A stretch of 62,804 nt of DNA from an uncultured Methanobrevibacter sp. (GTDB lineage: Archaea; Methanobacteriota; Methanobacteria; Methanobacteriales; Methanobacteriaceae), in assembly GCF_902769175.1 (NCBI RefSeq), contig NZ_CACXNW010000030.1, positions 1-62,804 on the forward strand, written 5' to 3'. The translations under genes and the position numbers were made by a program. Positions 30,183 through 40,011 of the stretch are shown in pieces. The notes under the pieces are model-generated. The model was not told the DNA's origin. It did not search any database and saw only the letters and a list, made by a program, of their open reading frames with translations. Positions within the stretch are counted from its first letter, which is position 1. The number at the start of each line of letters is the position of its first letter.

Positions 30183-31238
30183 TTGTATTCTATAACTTCT
30201 GTTGAAGATCTTCAAGAATTGAATCCTTATATTATTATTGGATGTGGAGGTGGAGGAGAAAAATTCTCTAACCTTGAAGGGATTGAAACAGTAGGATTCC
30301 TTGATGATAACCCTGCAAAACAAGGAAAACTATTCTGTGGTCTTGAAGTGGCTTCAAACTTATCAGATTTATTCGAATCTACTGAAGCAAATACTGTAGC
30401 AATCATGTTGCCTATTGGTGCTGAAGGCACTGCACTTAAATATACAGTTCAAGCTTTAGCAAACGGCAAAAATGCAGTTGTTTCATTTAGGTCTTTATCT
30501 TTATCTGACAATGAATCATTATTGAAATTAGCTGAACAAAATAATGTTTGCATAAAAGAGATTAGTCCAAGATTAGATGTTGTTCGTAAGATTTGTGGTG
30601 TAGCACCTGAAAAATGTTGTGAAGTCTTGCCTAAGATTTCCTATGAACCTAAGGCTAAAGTTGTCTTTGTTGGCGGAACTTCCCAAGAATGTGGTAAAAG
30701 GACTACAACCAAATCTCTTGGTATTGAAGCAGAAAAAAGAGGCTTGAAGGCTTCCATTATTTCCACTGATGAAATGGGTTTGGAAAAGCCTACTGCATTT
30801 AACTTTAGAGCAGGAAGCTTATCCTCTATGGATGTTCCTTCTGCTATACTCAGTTCCATGAAATATGTGGAAGAGCATGACAGCCCAGACATAATATTTA
30901 TTGAAGGACAATCAAGCTTAACTGAAGATGGAAACCCTCACCCAAGAGGATTGTCTGCATGTATTCTAATAGGTGCAGATCCTGATGCAGTTATTGTAGG
31001 TCATAGGCCAAATCACCCATATCGTGAACCAAGAGGTATCGATTATGAGGTAAAGGCTATTGAAGCAGTTGTTCCTACCACTAAAGTTGTTGGATTGTCT
31101 ATCAACATGAGAAATGCTGATGACGATATGACTTTAGAAAGCTTTGAAGAGAAATATGGTTTACCTGCAGCAGATATGTACCATGGTGGAGCAGGTAAAT
31201 TATTAGATGCAATTTTAGAGTATTTAGATAAAAATTAA
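30183..31238 (+). CDS. DUF1611 P-loop protein
   Basis: A 351-residue protein. An N-terminal Rossmann-like part ([18 protein letters not shown]) is followed by a P-loop-type domain with [19 protein letters not shown] (about residues 162-180) and IFIEGQSSL and [11 protein letters not shown] segments. This is the DUF1611 architecture. A bacterial member, DgcN, has been described as a D-glutamate N-acetyltransferase, but methanogen members are not characterised, so function stays open. The start is TTG, supported by AGGAGTGAT placed 5 bases upstream. It stands alone ahead of sepF. Confidence 0.82.
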   Translation: MYSITSVEDLQELNPYIIIGCGGGGEKFSNLEGIETVGFLDDNPAKQGKLFCGLEVASNLSDLFESTEANTVAIMLPIGAEGTALKYTVQALANGKNAVVSFRSLSLSDNESLLKLAEQNNVCIKEISPRLDVVRKICGVAPEKCCEVLPKISYEPKAKVVFVGGTSQECGKRTTTKSLGIEAEKRGLKASIISTDEMGLEKPTAFNFRAGSLSSMDVPSAILSSMKYVEEHDSPDIIFIEGQSSLTEDGNPHPRGLSACILIGADPDAVIVGHRPNHPYREPRGIDYEVKAIEAVVPTTKVVGLSINMRNADDDMTLESFEEKYGLPAADMYHGGAGKLLDAILEYLDKN

Positions 31239-31568
31239 TTGATTTTTATTTATTACTTTATTTTTTCTTTTTTTATAACATTTTTTTAATATATTTTTTC
31301 CAATCATTTTTAATTTTTTTAATATATTTTTTCAAATCTATTTTTAATTTTTTTTTAAATCTATTTTTAATATTTCATTTTTCTTAAAAAAATAATAAGT
31401 TTTATATTTATTAAAAAATATATACTTTAATGTAACAAAAGTTTGTATTGTAAACTTTTAAATTAATTAAAGAATTTTTTATAAGATTATCTAAAATTTC
31501 TGAAATTTATTTAACTTTATTTAAAATTTATAATCAATTTCATTTATTAAATTAAAAGGAAGATCAAA

Positions 31569-31976
31569 ATGAGTTTTACTGATAATTTAAAGAAAAGCCT
31601 AGGTTTTGAAGAGGAAAACTTTGGCAGTGCATATGGCATTAGTGATTATGGAGAAGATATTCAATTTGCTGATGAAGAAGATGATTTTTTATCCATTTCT
31701 CCAGAACAAACTTTTTATGAAATCATTCTAATCAGACCAAAATCAGTTGATGATATGGATTATGTCTTTGACCAAATTGTTGAAGAAAACAATCCAGTGA
31801 TTCTTGATTTAAAGTTCCTTCAAAAGCAAAGTGAAAGAGACTTTAGACAAGCAGGAGAAATATTAAAGCTTTTAAGAACCCAATATGGTGCGGAAGCAAT
31901 TTTACTTTCTCAAACTGAAGACAAAAACTTAATCATTCTTACTCCGTCAAGAGTAAAATTAGTTAGAAAAGATTAG
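31569..31976 (+). CDS. sepF: Cell division protein SepF
   Basis: A 135-residue SepF that links FtsZ to the membrane in archaea. The N-terminal SFTDNLKKSLGF is an amphipathic membrane-targeting helix. A short acidic linker is followed by the SepF core from about residue 50, with IILIRPKSVDDMDYV, NPVILDLKFL and AILLSQTEDKNLIILTPS. The SepF of Methanobrevibacter smithii is known to be the FtsZ anchor. The gene is monocistronic with a GGA-type site. The preceding 330 bases (31239-31568) hold only degenerate TTTTTAATATATTTTTTC repeats and its promoter. Confidence 0.95.
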   Translation: MSFTDNLKKSLGFEEENFGSAYGISDYGEDIQFADEEDDFLSISPEQTFYEIILIRPKSVDDMDYVFDQIVEENNPVILDLKFLQKQSERDFRQAGEILKLLRTQYGAEAILLSQTEDKNLIILTPSRVKLVRKD

Positions 31977-32113
31977 TTAGGACAATACTCATTGTTGTTT
32001 TTCCTATTCTTTTTTTCTGTTTCTATTTTTTTTATTTTTTTATAAGCATTATTTATTCTTTTTTTTAATCATTATTTTATGTTTTTTAAAATATTGTTTT
32101 TTGGGGATTTATT

Positions 32114-32554
32114 ATGAGTCATGTAGAAAGATCAGTAGAATTGTTTGGATTAAAGTTCAATTGTGCACAAGCGGTTTTTGCAAGCTTTTCTGAAGAATTA
32201 GGGCTTGATGAAAAGGAAGCTTTAAAGATTGGAGGATGCTTTGGAAGTGGAATGCGTAAAGGTGAAGTTTGTGGTGCATGCACTGGAGCATTAATGGCTT
32301 TAGGATTAAAGTATGGTCAAAGTGAAGTGGGAGATGTTGACAGCAAGTTAAGGTCTGATGATGTTTGCGTCAGATTCCTTGAAGAGTTTGAAGCTAAAAA
32401 CGGTTCTTATATATGCAATGATCTATTAGGTTGTGATATAAGGACTAAAGAAGGAGTTGAATATACACGGGAAAACAATCTTTTCACTGAAGTCTGTCCT
32501 AAAATGGTTGAATCTGCTACATTAATTGTAGAAGAGTTGATTAATGAAAAATAG
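32114..32554 (+). CDS. C_GCAxxG_C_C family protein
   Basis: A 146-residue redox-type protein. The family signature is seen as NCAQAVFASF, then GGCFGSGMRKGEVCGACTGALMALGL, and later CNDLLGCDI and EVCPKMVE with the trailing cysteines. The name follows the conserved spacing. Members may bind a metal cluster or act with electron carriers, but no role is established. A GGGGATT site precedes the ATG. Confidence 0.88.
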   Translation: MSHVERSVELFGLKFNCAQAVFASFSEELGLDEKEALKIGGCFGSGMRKGEVCGACTGALMALGLKYGQSEVGDVDSKLRSDDVCVRFLEEFEAKNGSYICNDLLGCDIRTKEGVEYTRENNLFTEVCPKMVESATLIVEELINEK

Positions 32555-32589
32555 TAATTTTTAACTCTTCTTTTTTTAATTAATGTTTT

Positions 32590-32760
32590 TTTTAGATTAT
32601 ATTTCAAAATACTCTTTTTTCATTATATTCTTTTTTTATTAGTAGATTTTAGAATACTCTTTTTTAATTATATTCTTTTTTTTATTAGTAGATTTTTAAA
32701 TGCTCTTTTTTAATTATATTCTTTTTTGTAAGTGGATTTTTAAATGCTCTTTTTTTTAAA
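32590..32760. repeat. Degenerate ~50-bp T-rich repeats between convergent genes
   Basis: Three and a half copies of a unit with ATACTCTTTTTTAATTATATTC, TTTTTTATTAGTAGATTTT. They occupy the whole space between the C_GCAxxG_C_C gene and the TatD-like gene and could act as a shared terminator. Confidence 0.7.
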
Positions 32761-32762
32761 GA

Positions 32763-33530
32763 TTAAATATTAAAAAACTTTTCAGCATTTTTAAAAGCAA
32801 CTTTATCTATTTCTTTTTCATCATATCCTAATCTTTTTAATGTTCTGACAGTTTTAGGAACAGATAATGGATTTGAAGGCTTATTGCTTATGTCGCTGTT
32901 CAATAGGAATTTGTCAAATCCGTATTTGTCTAAAATTTCAATTGCTTCATCAACTTCCATTTTTTGAGGTTGAACTGTTAATCCGATTGTAAAATCTTCA
33001 TCAATCACTTCTTCAATTGTGTTTAAGTTGATATGATCGATTACAGCAAGCTTTGGATCGATGGTTTCAAGAACTATTTCCTTAATGTCCTTTAGGACTT
33101 CCAATTTGTTTTTCCTTGGTGTGTGGATGATTACCTTGGATTTTGTATTTTCAGCTAATTCCAATTGCTTTTTAAATACTTCCTTTTCCAAATCTGTATT
33201 TTCATCTAATCCTATTTCTCCAATTGCTATGATATCCTTGTTTTCAATCCATTTTTCCAATTGCTCAAATATTATTTCATTGTTCTTTAATGAATTTGCT
33301 GGGTGAATTCCTAAGGCAACCCTTAAGTCAAGGCCATATTCTCCAGCTCTTCTTGGTTCAAAGTTCAATATTCTATTTAAATGGTTTAAAAGGATTTCAG
33401 GATTGTCATCAATTTTATAAGGGTAGAAAGAGCAAGTAATTGCAGTGTCTATTCCACTGATGAACATTTTTTCAAAGTCTTCGCTGCTTCTGGAATCTGC
33501 ATGCATATGTGTGTCTATCATATTAATCAT
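32763..33530 (-). CDS. TatD-related metal-dependent hydrolase
   Basis: A 255-residue TatD-like hydrolase. The metal site HMH is in MIDTHMHADS. GIHPAN, IGEIGLDEN with the bridging Glu, VIIHTPR, VIDHIN and LLNSDIS supply the remaining ligands. TatD enzymes are usually deoxyribonucleases, but this methanogen branch (PHP/TatD-like) may act on other phosphodiesters. ATG codons at 33530 and 33521 are both possible, and an AAGG site suits the second slightly better. Confidence 0.88.
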   Translation of the reverse strand: MINMIDTHMHADSRSSEDFEKMFISGIDTAITCSFYPYKIDDNPEILLNHLNRILNFEPRRAGEYGLDLRVALGIHPANSLKNNEIIFEQLEKWIENKDIIAIGEIGLDENTDLEKEVFKKQLELAENTKSKVIIHTPRKNKLEVLKDIKEIVLETIDPKLAVIDHINLNTIEEVIDEDFTIGLTVQPQKMEVDEAIEILDKYGFDKFLLNSDISNKPSNPLSVPKTVRTLKRLGYDEKEIDKVAFKNAEKFFNI

Positions 33531-34166
33531 CCTTGTTTTTAATTAGGGAATATTATTTTTGATTTTAATTTTTTCTTTTATATAGGGCTATATTTTTATC
33601 TAATATTAATATTATTTTAAATTTACTCATCTTTATCATTTTAGAAATGGCTTAATTAATATTTGTCATTCTTCTTTTTTAATTAACATTTTTTTAGTAA
33701 ATCATATTTAAAATGTTCTATATTATTAACCAATTTAAGTATAAATTTGTGAATATTTTTTATTATATATTAATTTTTTTTTAAATTTTATTCAATTTTT
33801 TTTAGTAAAATATATATGTGGTAGTATATTAAAATACTTAATGAAATATGTTATTTTTTTATAATGTATTTTTCGTAAAAATTGGTTTTTTTACTAATTG
33901 AAAATATCTAATATTTTCTAAAAACTGAATATAATGTAACTAAGGGGTTTTAAATATTTATGTTCAAATTATTTTTGCCTTGAGAGATTAGGTTTGGAGT
34001 AATGATTTATTAATCTGTTGATTTTGAATGATAAATGGATTTGATAAACAATATTTTCTTCTAATTGAAGTTACATTTTTCCTAGAGTGAGAAATTTTTA
34101 TTCAGATGAATATGAAATATTTGTTTGAATGATTATTTTTTTTAAAAAAACTTTGGGGTAACAAAT
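33531..34166. other. 636-bp spacer with an inverted repeat upstream of the membrane adhesin
   Basis: No gene seen. GAAAATAT and ATATTTTC (33900-33907, 33911-33918) form perfect 8-bp arms around 3 bases, with an AT-rich TTTAAATATTTA at about 33949 beyond them. The last 200 bases before the adhesin start would be its leader. The site may be an operator for adhesin expression. Confidence 0.4.
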
Positions 34167-35204
34167 ATGGATAAATTGAAAAATAAGATTTTATTAATGC
34201 TCTTAATCAGCATTATATTATGCTCTGTTTCAGCTATTTCTGCAGCAGAGATTAGTGATGCTGGAGCAAACGATGCTTTTTTTGATTTATCTAATGATAT
34301 AGAAACTGTTGAAGCGGAAAGTATTTCTAATGATGTACAAGCTGAACCAAGTTCTGATGTTTTAGGTGCTGTTAGTGAAGTCTCTGATGAAGAAGGAACT
34401 ACTGTTGAGGTAACTCCTTCTGGCGATATTCCAGTTGGTGATACTGAACATATTGACTTTAATGTTTCTATCAACGGTGACCTAATTCCGGAAGGTACTG
34501 TCGATGCGACTATCACTGGTGATAATGGTTATACTGACAAAATGGAGGGTATTTCTTTTTCAGAAGGTGTCGGTAGTTTTGACTTATCTGGTTTAGCTCC
34601 AGGTAAATACACTGTTGAAGTGGCCTTTGCAGGTGATGAATATTATGGTCCTGCTACTGGTACTGCTGAATTCAATGTTTTACCATTAGATACTACTACT
34701 GATGCTGAAGATGTTTCAGGTAATGTTGGAGATAAAGTAGACATTACTGCAGACATTCTTGATAAAAATAATGATCCTGTTCAAAATGGAACAGCTACAT
34801 TAACTGTTAATGGTAAAGATTATACCGCAGATGTTAAAGATGGTAAAGCTACATTTAAAGGTGTTGAATTAACTGAAAACACTACTGCAACCATTAAATA
34901 CGAAGGAAATGACTACTATAACCCATCTGAAACTACTATTGAAATAACTGTTAATGATGAAAGCCCTGATGAGGAACCAGATGATGAACCTAGTGAGGAA
35001 CTAGATGATGAACCTAGTGAGGAACCAGATGATGAACCTGATGAGGAACCTACAGATGGTCCTGTAGATGATGCTGTGGATGATCCTGTTGAAGAACCTG
35101 CATCAACTGTAGTTAAAAATGTAGCAGCAGGTAATCCAATTGCTATGCTTTTATTAGTATTAATGGCTTTAGTTTCAACTATATCTATTAGACGTCAAAA
35201 ATAG
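34167..35204 (+). CDS. Membrane-anchored adhesin-like protein with Ig-like domains
   Basis: 345 residues. A signal peptide covers residues 1-27. An acidic Ser-rich linker precedes two Ig/Big-like beta-sandwich domains (residues about 75-260, each ending in a Y..TATG or YYNPSE-type strand). A Glu/Asp/Pro-rich stalk of EEPDDEPS repeats follows. The C-terminus has a hydrophobic helix (IAMLLLVLMALVST) with a short basic tail RRQK, placing the stalk and domains outside the membrane. A GGGGTAA site precedes the ATG. Likely a short surface adhesin or wall-spanning protein. Confidence 0.87.
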   Translation: MDKLKNKILLMLLISIILCSVSAISAAEISDAGANDAFFDLSNDIETVEAESISNDVQAEPSSDVLGAVSEVSDEEGTTVEVTPSGDIPVGDTEHIDFNVSINGDLIPEGTVDATITGDNGYTDKMEGISFSEGVGSFDLSGLAPGKYTVEVAFAGDEYYGPATGTAEFNVLPLDTTTDAEDVSGNVGDKVDITADILDKNNDPVQNGTATLTVNGKDYTADVKDGKATFKGVELTENTTATIKYEGNDYYNPSETTIEITVNDESPDEEPDDEPSEELDDEPSEEPDDEPDEEPTDGPVDDAVDDPVEEPASTVVKNVAAGNPIAMLLLVLMALVSTISIRRQK

Positions 35205-35218
35205 AAAAAAATATTTTT

Positions 35219-35235
35219 GGAAGAATTTTTCTTCC
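35219..35235 (+). terminator. Hairpin after the membrane adhesin
   Basis: GGAAGAA, loop TTT, TTCTTCC, followed by a T-rich stretch, 15 bases past the stop codon. Confidence 0.55.
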
Positions 35236-35435
35236 CTTTAATTTTTATTTAAAATAAATTTTAACTCTTTTTTTATTATTTTTTATATTCTATTTTTAGT
35301 TATTTTTTAAATTATTTTTTTATATTCTGCTTTTGGTGTTTTTTTCATTTCTTTTTTTATGAATAGGTAATTTTTTTCTTTTGTTTTAATGTCATTTATT
35401 TTTCTAAAAACTTCTTAAATTCATTTTCTTTTAAA

Positions 35436-35527
35436 ATTTTTAACAGTTTGATATCAATATTAAAATTACATTGTAATTTCATTTAACCTTTTTCTTATAT
35501 GTTTATATATGGGTTTAAGAAAATTAT
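35436..35527. repeat. 92-bp perfect direct repeat, copy A
   Basis: Identical to 37914-38005. It contains TTATATATGGGTTTAAG, which looks like a TATA box region. The sequence just after also resembles that after copy B (GAGTTAA). No complete gene follows this copy. 35205-35810 otherwise holds a 23-T run (35701-35723) and no gene. Confidence 0.95.
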
Positions 35528-35810
35528 AAAGTGAGTTAATCAATATTCTGGAGGAATGATATATAATTTTTACATAATTTTAAGAGATATTTTCAAATTG
35601 TTTGAATATGCTGAAACTTCATAAAAAAAGCAAAATTCTTGTTGTATTGTATTGTGATAAATAGTAAATTTTGAATAGTGTCATGCATATATATTTTATA
35701 TTTTTTTTTTTTTTTTTTTTTTTAAATTGGTAATATATTGCCCTAATCACTACCTCTATTTTTCATGAGTGGTGGGGGTTTTGCTGTGTATGGTATGATT
35801 TATTAATGAT

Positions 35811-36084
35811 TTATTTTTGTTTTTGTTCTAAAAAATTCAACACATCAATACCTAAATCGGTAATTCTATACAATCTGCCACGTTTGTAGTCGGGATTTAG
35901 CAAATAAGCTAATTCTTTTTCCCTTAAATATCGTAAATGTTTGCTCACACTATTAATGTGTATTATAGCAGTCAAGTCTCCAAGACCTAATGCTGCAGGA
36001 TTATCAAAGATGAATTTCTGTATAAGATCTTCATTGATTTGAGGGTTGTTCTTTATATATTCTATTCAATGTCTTCAATTCCAT
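35811..36084 (-). pseudogene. Winged-helix transcriptional regulator, one-base frameshift
   Basis: Read from the ATG at 36084 (GGAGG site 9 bases upstream), seven codons MELKTLN are followed by an extra base. After it the frame continues cleanly as EYIKNNPQINEDLIQ and on to NSVSKHLRYLREKELAYLL and YKRGRLYRITDLGIDVLNFLE before TAA. The joined product would be 90 residues of a MarR/ArsR-like winged helix with recognition helix SVSKHLRYL and a wing RGRLYRIT. As it stands the ATG frame stops after 17 codons. The perfect ribosome site suggests recent loss, or a sequencing slip. Confidence 0.72.
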
Positions 36085-36112
36085 AATTTTTTCCTCCATT
36101 TAAGTTAAAACT

Positions 36113-36155
<43 letters not shown>

Positions 36156-36192
36156 TAAGTTTCTTATACATTGCCATTTCCTATGGAAAAAT

Positions 36193-37437
36193 TTATAATT
36201 GTCTTGATGTTATATTACCACAATCATTACAAATATAATCGTTTCTGCCCCATACGCAGGTACTGTAGCCAGGATCAGTCATAGTATGGTATTCAACAGT
36301 TATATTTTTACTCCCACATTTCTCACAAGTCATTAATTTAGATAATATTTCTTCTTCTATTCTCTCTTCATTTTTAGAAATCTTTTCTAAAGCAGACTCA
36401 TCACTAATCATTCGGCGGGCAGTATTACGAAACAATGATTTTTCATCATTTAAAGCAATATCAATCAAGACAGATTCATCACTAATCTTTTCAACAGCAA
36501 CATACCGAACAAGCGCATCTTCATCATTTAAAGCAATATCAATCAAGACAGATTCATCACTAATCTTTTCAACAGCTTGATAACGATAAACTCCTTCACT
36601 ATTTTTAACAATACTTATCAAAGAAGCCTCATCATCAATCTTTTCAATCGCTTTTTCAACAGCCTTATAATCAGTTGCATTCATGGCAATATCGGCTAAA
36701 ACAGAATTATCATCAATTTTTTTAATAGCAAATCTATAAGCATTTGAATAAGAAGTATTTTTTGCAATATCGGCTAAAATGGACAAATCACTAATCTTAT
36801 CGACTGCTTTATCACAATCAGAAGCGTTGGAAGTATTTTTTGCTATAGCCGCCAACACATATTCGTCATTTATATTTGTAACATTAAGTTTCTTAACTGC
36901 TTCTTGACAAACTTTAGAATTAAAAGTGTTTTTAGCAATATTCGCTAAAATAGCATTATCACTAATGTTTCTAATAGCATTCATTCGAGCGATAGGATCA
37001 GTAGCATTCATTGCAATATCCTCTAAAACACTATTATCATAAATCCTTCTAGCAACTTCTCTACTAACAGAAAGTGAAGAGGTATCCTTTGCAATAACAA
37101 CTAAAACTGACAAGTCATTAATTTTTCGAGCCGCATTTATACGGATATCATCATTCTCCATTTTATTCTGTGTAATATCAATTAGAACAGATTTGTCTGT
37201 GATATTTTGAACAGCAATCTTTCGAATCTCTGGATCTTTATCATTTTTAGCAATGTCAAAAAGAAACTGTTCATCACTAATCCTACTAATCGCAGTTTTA
37301 CGAACATCAGTAGCAGAATCATTTTTAGCAATGTCTACTAATATATCGTCATCATTTAATTCTTTTACCGCTTCTAATCTTACTTTCGAATCTTTATGTT
37401 GCCATTTTGGTGTTTTAAACTTATCAGATAAACCCAT
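36193..37437 (-). CDS. HEAT-like repeat protein with a C-terminal zinc ribbon
   Basis: 414 residues. From about residue 20 to 350 there are roughly 14 repeats of about 22-26 residues with the pattern SVLIDIALNDEDALVRYVAVEKISDE, an alpha-helical HEAT/LRV-like solenoid that normally serves protein binding. The tail has CEKCGSKNITVEYH and, after a Cys-Trp, CNDCGNI, a four-cysteine zinc ribbon. No signal or membrane segment. A GGTGA site fixes the ATG. It lies inside the segment bracketed by the 92-bp repeats. No enzymatic motif. It may be a scaffold. Confidence 0.78.
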   Translation of the reverse strand: MGLSDKFKTPKWQHKDSKVRLEAVKELNDDDILVDIAKNDSATDVRKTAISRISDEQFLFDIAKNDKDPEIRKIAVQNITDKSVLIDITQNKMENDDIRINAARKINDLSVLVVIAKDTSSLSVSREVARRIYDNSVLEDIAMNATDPIARMNAIRNISDNAILANIAKNTFNSKVCQEAVKKLNVTNINDEYVLAAIAKNTSNASDCDKAVDKISDLSILADIAKNTSYSNAYRFAIKKIDDNSVLADIAMNATDYKAVEKAIEKIDDEASLISIVKNSEGVYRYQAVEKISDESVLIDIALNDEDALVRYVAVEKISDESVLIDIALNDEKSLFRNTARRMISDESALEKISKNEERIEEEILSKLMTCEKCGSKNITVEYHTMTDPGYSTCVWGRNDYICNDCGNITSRQL

Positions 37438-37457
37438 GTTCTCACCTTTATTGATAG

Positions 37458-37815
37458 TTAATTAAAATTATGTAAAGCATTATATATAAATAGCAATTTA
37501 AAAAATAAAATTGTGGTTATGTAACCACAATGTTTACAGCATAGGTTGTATAATGCTTTCCAATCAGTATTGGTTTTCCAATCGTCCTGTTTGTCTGTTT
37601 TTCTGGATTTAATGCGCCAGTAAACAGTTCTGTAGGCATAGATGCTTTCATGGTTGCGAACAACTGGCTTAGCTACACAAAGTTCCTTCAGGGCTGTGTT
37701 CTCATAAATATTATCAACCATAGCTTGATGCTCTTCAATTGTTTAGCTAAAGCAGTATGTTTATTGTATATGGTGTCATTTTTAACATTTGTTTTTCTGC
37801 AATTTTTTGTTGCAT
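37458..37815 (-). pseudogene. Decayed small ORF of unknown function
   Basis: The 87-codon open part is 37458-37721 (AVVRNHESIYAYRTVYWRIK-like region). Upstream on the same strand, other frames continue plausibly: KQIEEHQAMV, then NDTIYNKHTALAK, then MQQKIAEKQMLK starting at 37815. This implies at least two small frameshifts. The reconstructed protein of about 115 residues is helical and charged with no family I can name. It ends next to the HEAT-like gene start. Confidence 0.4.
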
Positions 37816-37913
37816 AAGTAACTAACTTTTTATGTGGTCAGTTATTTAGATGTCTTCTTATTTTTAGCTGCACCATAAGTTTAGATTTTATGCGAAATTC
37901 CTTTTTTTTAAAT

Positions 37914-38005
37914 ATTTTTAACAGTTTGATATCAATATTAAAATTACATTGTAATTTCATTTAACCTTTTTCTTATATGTTTATATATGGGTTTAAGAAA
38001 ATTAT
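37914..38005. repeat. 92-bp perfect direct repeat, copy B
   Basis: Identical to 35436-35527 and lies directly upstream of the FilR1-type regulator at 38092, so it probably includes that gene's promoter (TATATATGGG near 37983). The intervening 2.4 kb carries the winged-helix pseudogene, the HEAT-like gene and the decayed ORF. Confidence 0.95.
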
Positions 38006-38091
38006 TATTTGAGTTAACTATGTTTAACTTATGATTTGATAAATTGAAATATTTCAATTTTTTTATTTGATAACTAATATTTGGTGGTAAA

Positions 38092-38894
38092 ATGTTTTAT
38101 TTCTCAATGATTGAAGATGAATTGAAATTTTTGACTAATTCGGAGATTCGTCTAAATGTCTTGGTGGATTTATTGAATGGTCCTTTAAAAATAAGGGACA
38201 TCAATAGAAATTCCCTATTAAGCTATAGTTCAGTCTCCAGCAATGTGCATAAGTTATGTAAGGTTGGTTATGTTGAAAAGATTCACAACAGCTTCCAGCT
38301 AACCAACTTAGGAAGAATTTATATTACAGTGCTCTTGGATTTTCAAGATGTGATAAAGACAATCAGCGATTTTTCTGATTTTTGGTTAGATCATGATATC
38401 AGCTCATTATATATTGGGGATTTGAAGAAATTATCCTCACTGGAAGGTTCAGAACTTATAAAATGCAATTATGCTGATATCTACAAGACACACAAGGAAT
38501 TTAAGCGGATTTTAAGGAATCCAAGCATCTGAAAGTTATTTTTCCATATCTTCACCCAGAATATCCGAAACTGATTAGGCGACTTATTCTAAAGGGAGTT
38601 AAAGTTGAATTGATTGTTTCAAAAGGGATTTTAACAGCATTTGTAAAAGATATTGGAAAGGATGTTGTTAAGAAAGGTTTGGATGATGGCAATTTCTCAT
38701 TGAAGTATTTGGATGAGAATATTAAGATTGCTTTAGCCATTTCCAATAAGTTTGTATCAGTTGGATTATTCAAGACAGATGGAACCTATGATCAAAACAG
38801 ATTGCTCTTATCTAATAAGGAAAAGGCAATTGCATGGGGATTGAATCTTTTCAAGTCCTATGATGATTATGGAGTTTCCTTTGGCTTTAATTGA
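38092..38894 (+). pseudogene. FilR1/DUF1724-type regulator, frameshifted
   Basis: The 146-codon frame 38092-38532 holds the N-terminal winged helix (NSLLSYSSVSSNVHKLCKVGYVEKI) and the start of the DUF1724 domain (DFWLDHDIS). The remaining DUF1724 domain continues one base out of phase from about 38511 (SKHLKVIFPYLHPEYPKLI) to 38894 (AIAWGLNLF near the end). One deleted base near 38511-38535 explains it. Joined, it would be about 267 residues like its intact neighbour at 39026. FilR1 relatives regulate motility or methanogenesis genes in other methanogens. Confidence 0.8.
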
Positions 38895-39025
38895 TTTGTT
38901 TGATTATGCAATGACTAACTTTTAACTGATTTTAATGTTTTTGGGAAGTCATTTGACTTTTAATTGATTTTGACTGTTTGATTTTATTTTTGCTATCTGT
39001 TTGAATTTATTTTGGTGGTGATTTA

Positions 39026-39844
39026 ATGTTTTATGATGATGAAGATGTTTCTAAGAAATATGGTGATTTTCTAATAGTTCGCTTTTTGTTGGCATCAAAG
39101 ATTAGGCCTAAGTTGCTTTTGCTCCTATCCAAGTCTGATTATGATTTAAATGGATTTAGAAAGGATTTGGATAAGCCTTCCGCTTCAATATTGCATGGAT
39201 TGAAGGAATTGGAAAGTGCAAACATGATTAAGAAAAATTTTAAAAACTATTCCTTGACTTCCAAGGGAGTATTATGTTCTGCAAGTTTGGAAAAGCTATT
39301 TGAAGATTTGTATATTTTCCAGTCAAATAAGGATTTTTGGCTAAGCCATTCCATTGATTCAATTCCTCAGGAATCATTTAAGAATGCATATTTGCTAAAG
39401 GATTCTGTTTTTGTTGAATCGGATGAACAGAACTTGTCTAAGCCATTGATGAAATACCTTGACCTTTTAGGATCCTGCAAGGACATGAAAATAATATTGC
39501 CTATATTTATGGATAATCACTTGGAGATAATTTTAGATAATTTGGAAAAGGGGAGCAATCTTGTTTTGATAACCAATAATCAAGTATTGTCTTCTTTAAG
39601 GGATTCGCAATATTATAAGAAATTAGTGGATTATTCAAAGGAAGGAAAGGTATCCATAAGAAAATTGGATGGTGATTTAAAGTTATTTTTAATACTTTGC
39701 AATAATGGGGTGGCTTTAAATCTATTCTTCATTGATGGGCTTTTTGATAATTCCTGCTGCATTTACAATGAAACTGCAGATGGAATAGTTTGGGCTAATC
39801 TTTTGTTTGATAAATTTGTAGAGCAGTCCATAAAGGTTCTTTGA
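39026..39844 (+). CDS. FilR1/DUF1724 family transcriptional regulator
   Basis: 272 residues. The N-terminal winged HTH covers residues 20-80 (IRPKLLLLLSKSDYDLNGFRKDL, SASILHGLKELESANMI). The DUF1724 sensor half has DFWLSHSIDSIPQESF, MKIILPIFMDNHLEIILDNL and ends with ADGIVWANLLFDKF. It is a paralogue of the broken gene 130 bases upstream with diverged sequence, so a local duplication. A GGTGGTG site precedes the ATG. Target genes cannot be inferred. Confidence 0.85.
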   Translation: MFYDDEDVSKKYGDFLIVRFLLASKIRPKLLLLLSKSDYDLNGFRKDLDKPSASILHGLKELESANMIKKNFKNYSLTSKGVLCSASLEKLFEDLYIFQSNKDFWLSHSIDSIPQESFKNAYLLKDSVFVESDEQNLSKPLMKYLDLLGSCKDMKIILPIFMDNHLEIILDNLEKGSNLVLITNNQVLSSLRDSQYYKKLVDYSKEGKVSIRKLDGDLKLFLILCNNGVALNLFFIDGLFDNSCCIYNETADGIVWANLLFDKFVEQSIKVL

Positions 39845-39925
39845 TTATATTCTAAGGTGTAAAATGAGTTTTTTTCATATTCTTTGATTATATTCTAAGA
39901 TGTAAAATAAGTTTTTTTATAATTA
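39838..39925. repeat. 43-bp tandem repeat including the stop region of the regulator
   Basis: Two copies beginning near 39841 and 39884 share TTGATTATATTCTAAG and TGTAAAAT.AGTTTTTTT. The first copy starts at the last codon and stop of the preceding gene. Confidence 0.85.
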
Positions 39926-40011
39926 TTTTTGGTAAATTGATGGTTAGTATTTAAAAAAGCGATTTTTTTTAATGAGTATTCTATTGGGAAATAAAAAAAA
40001 TTTAAAAAAGT

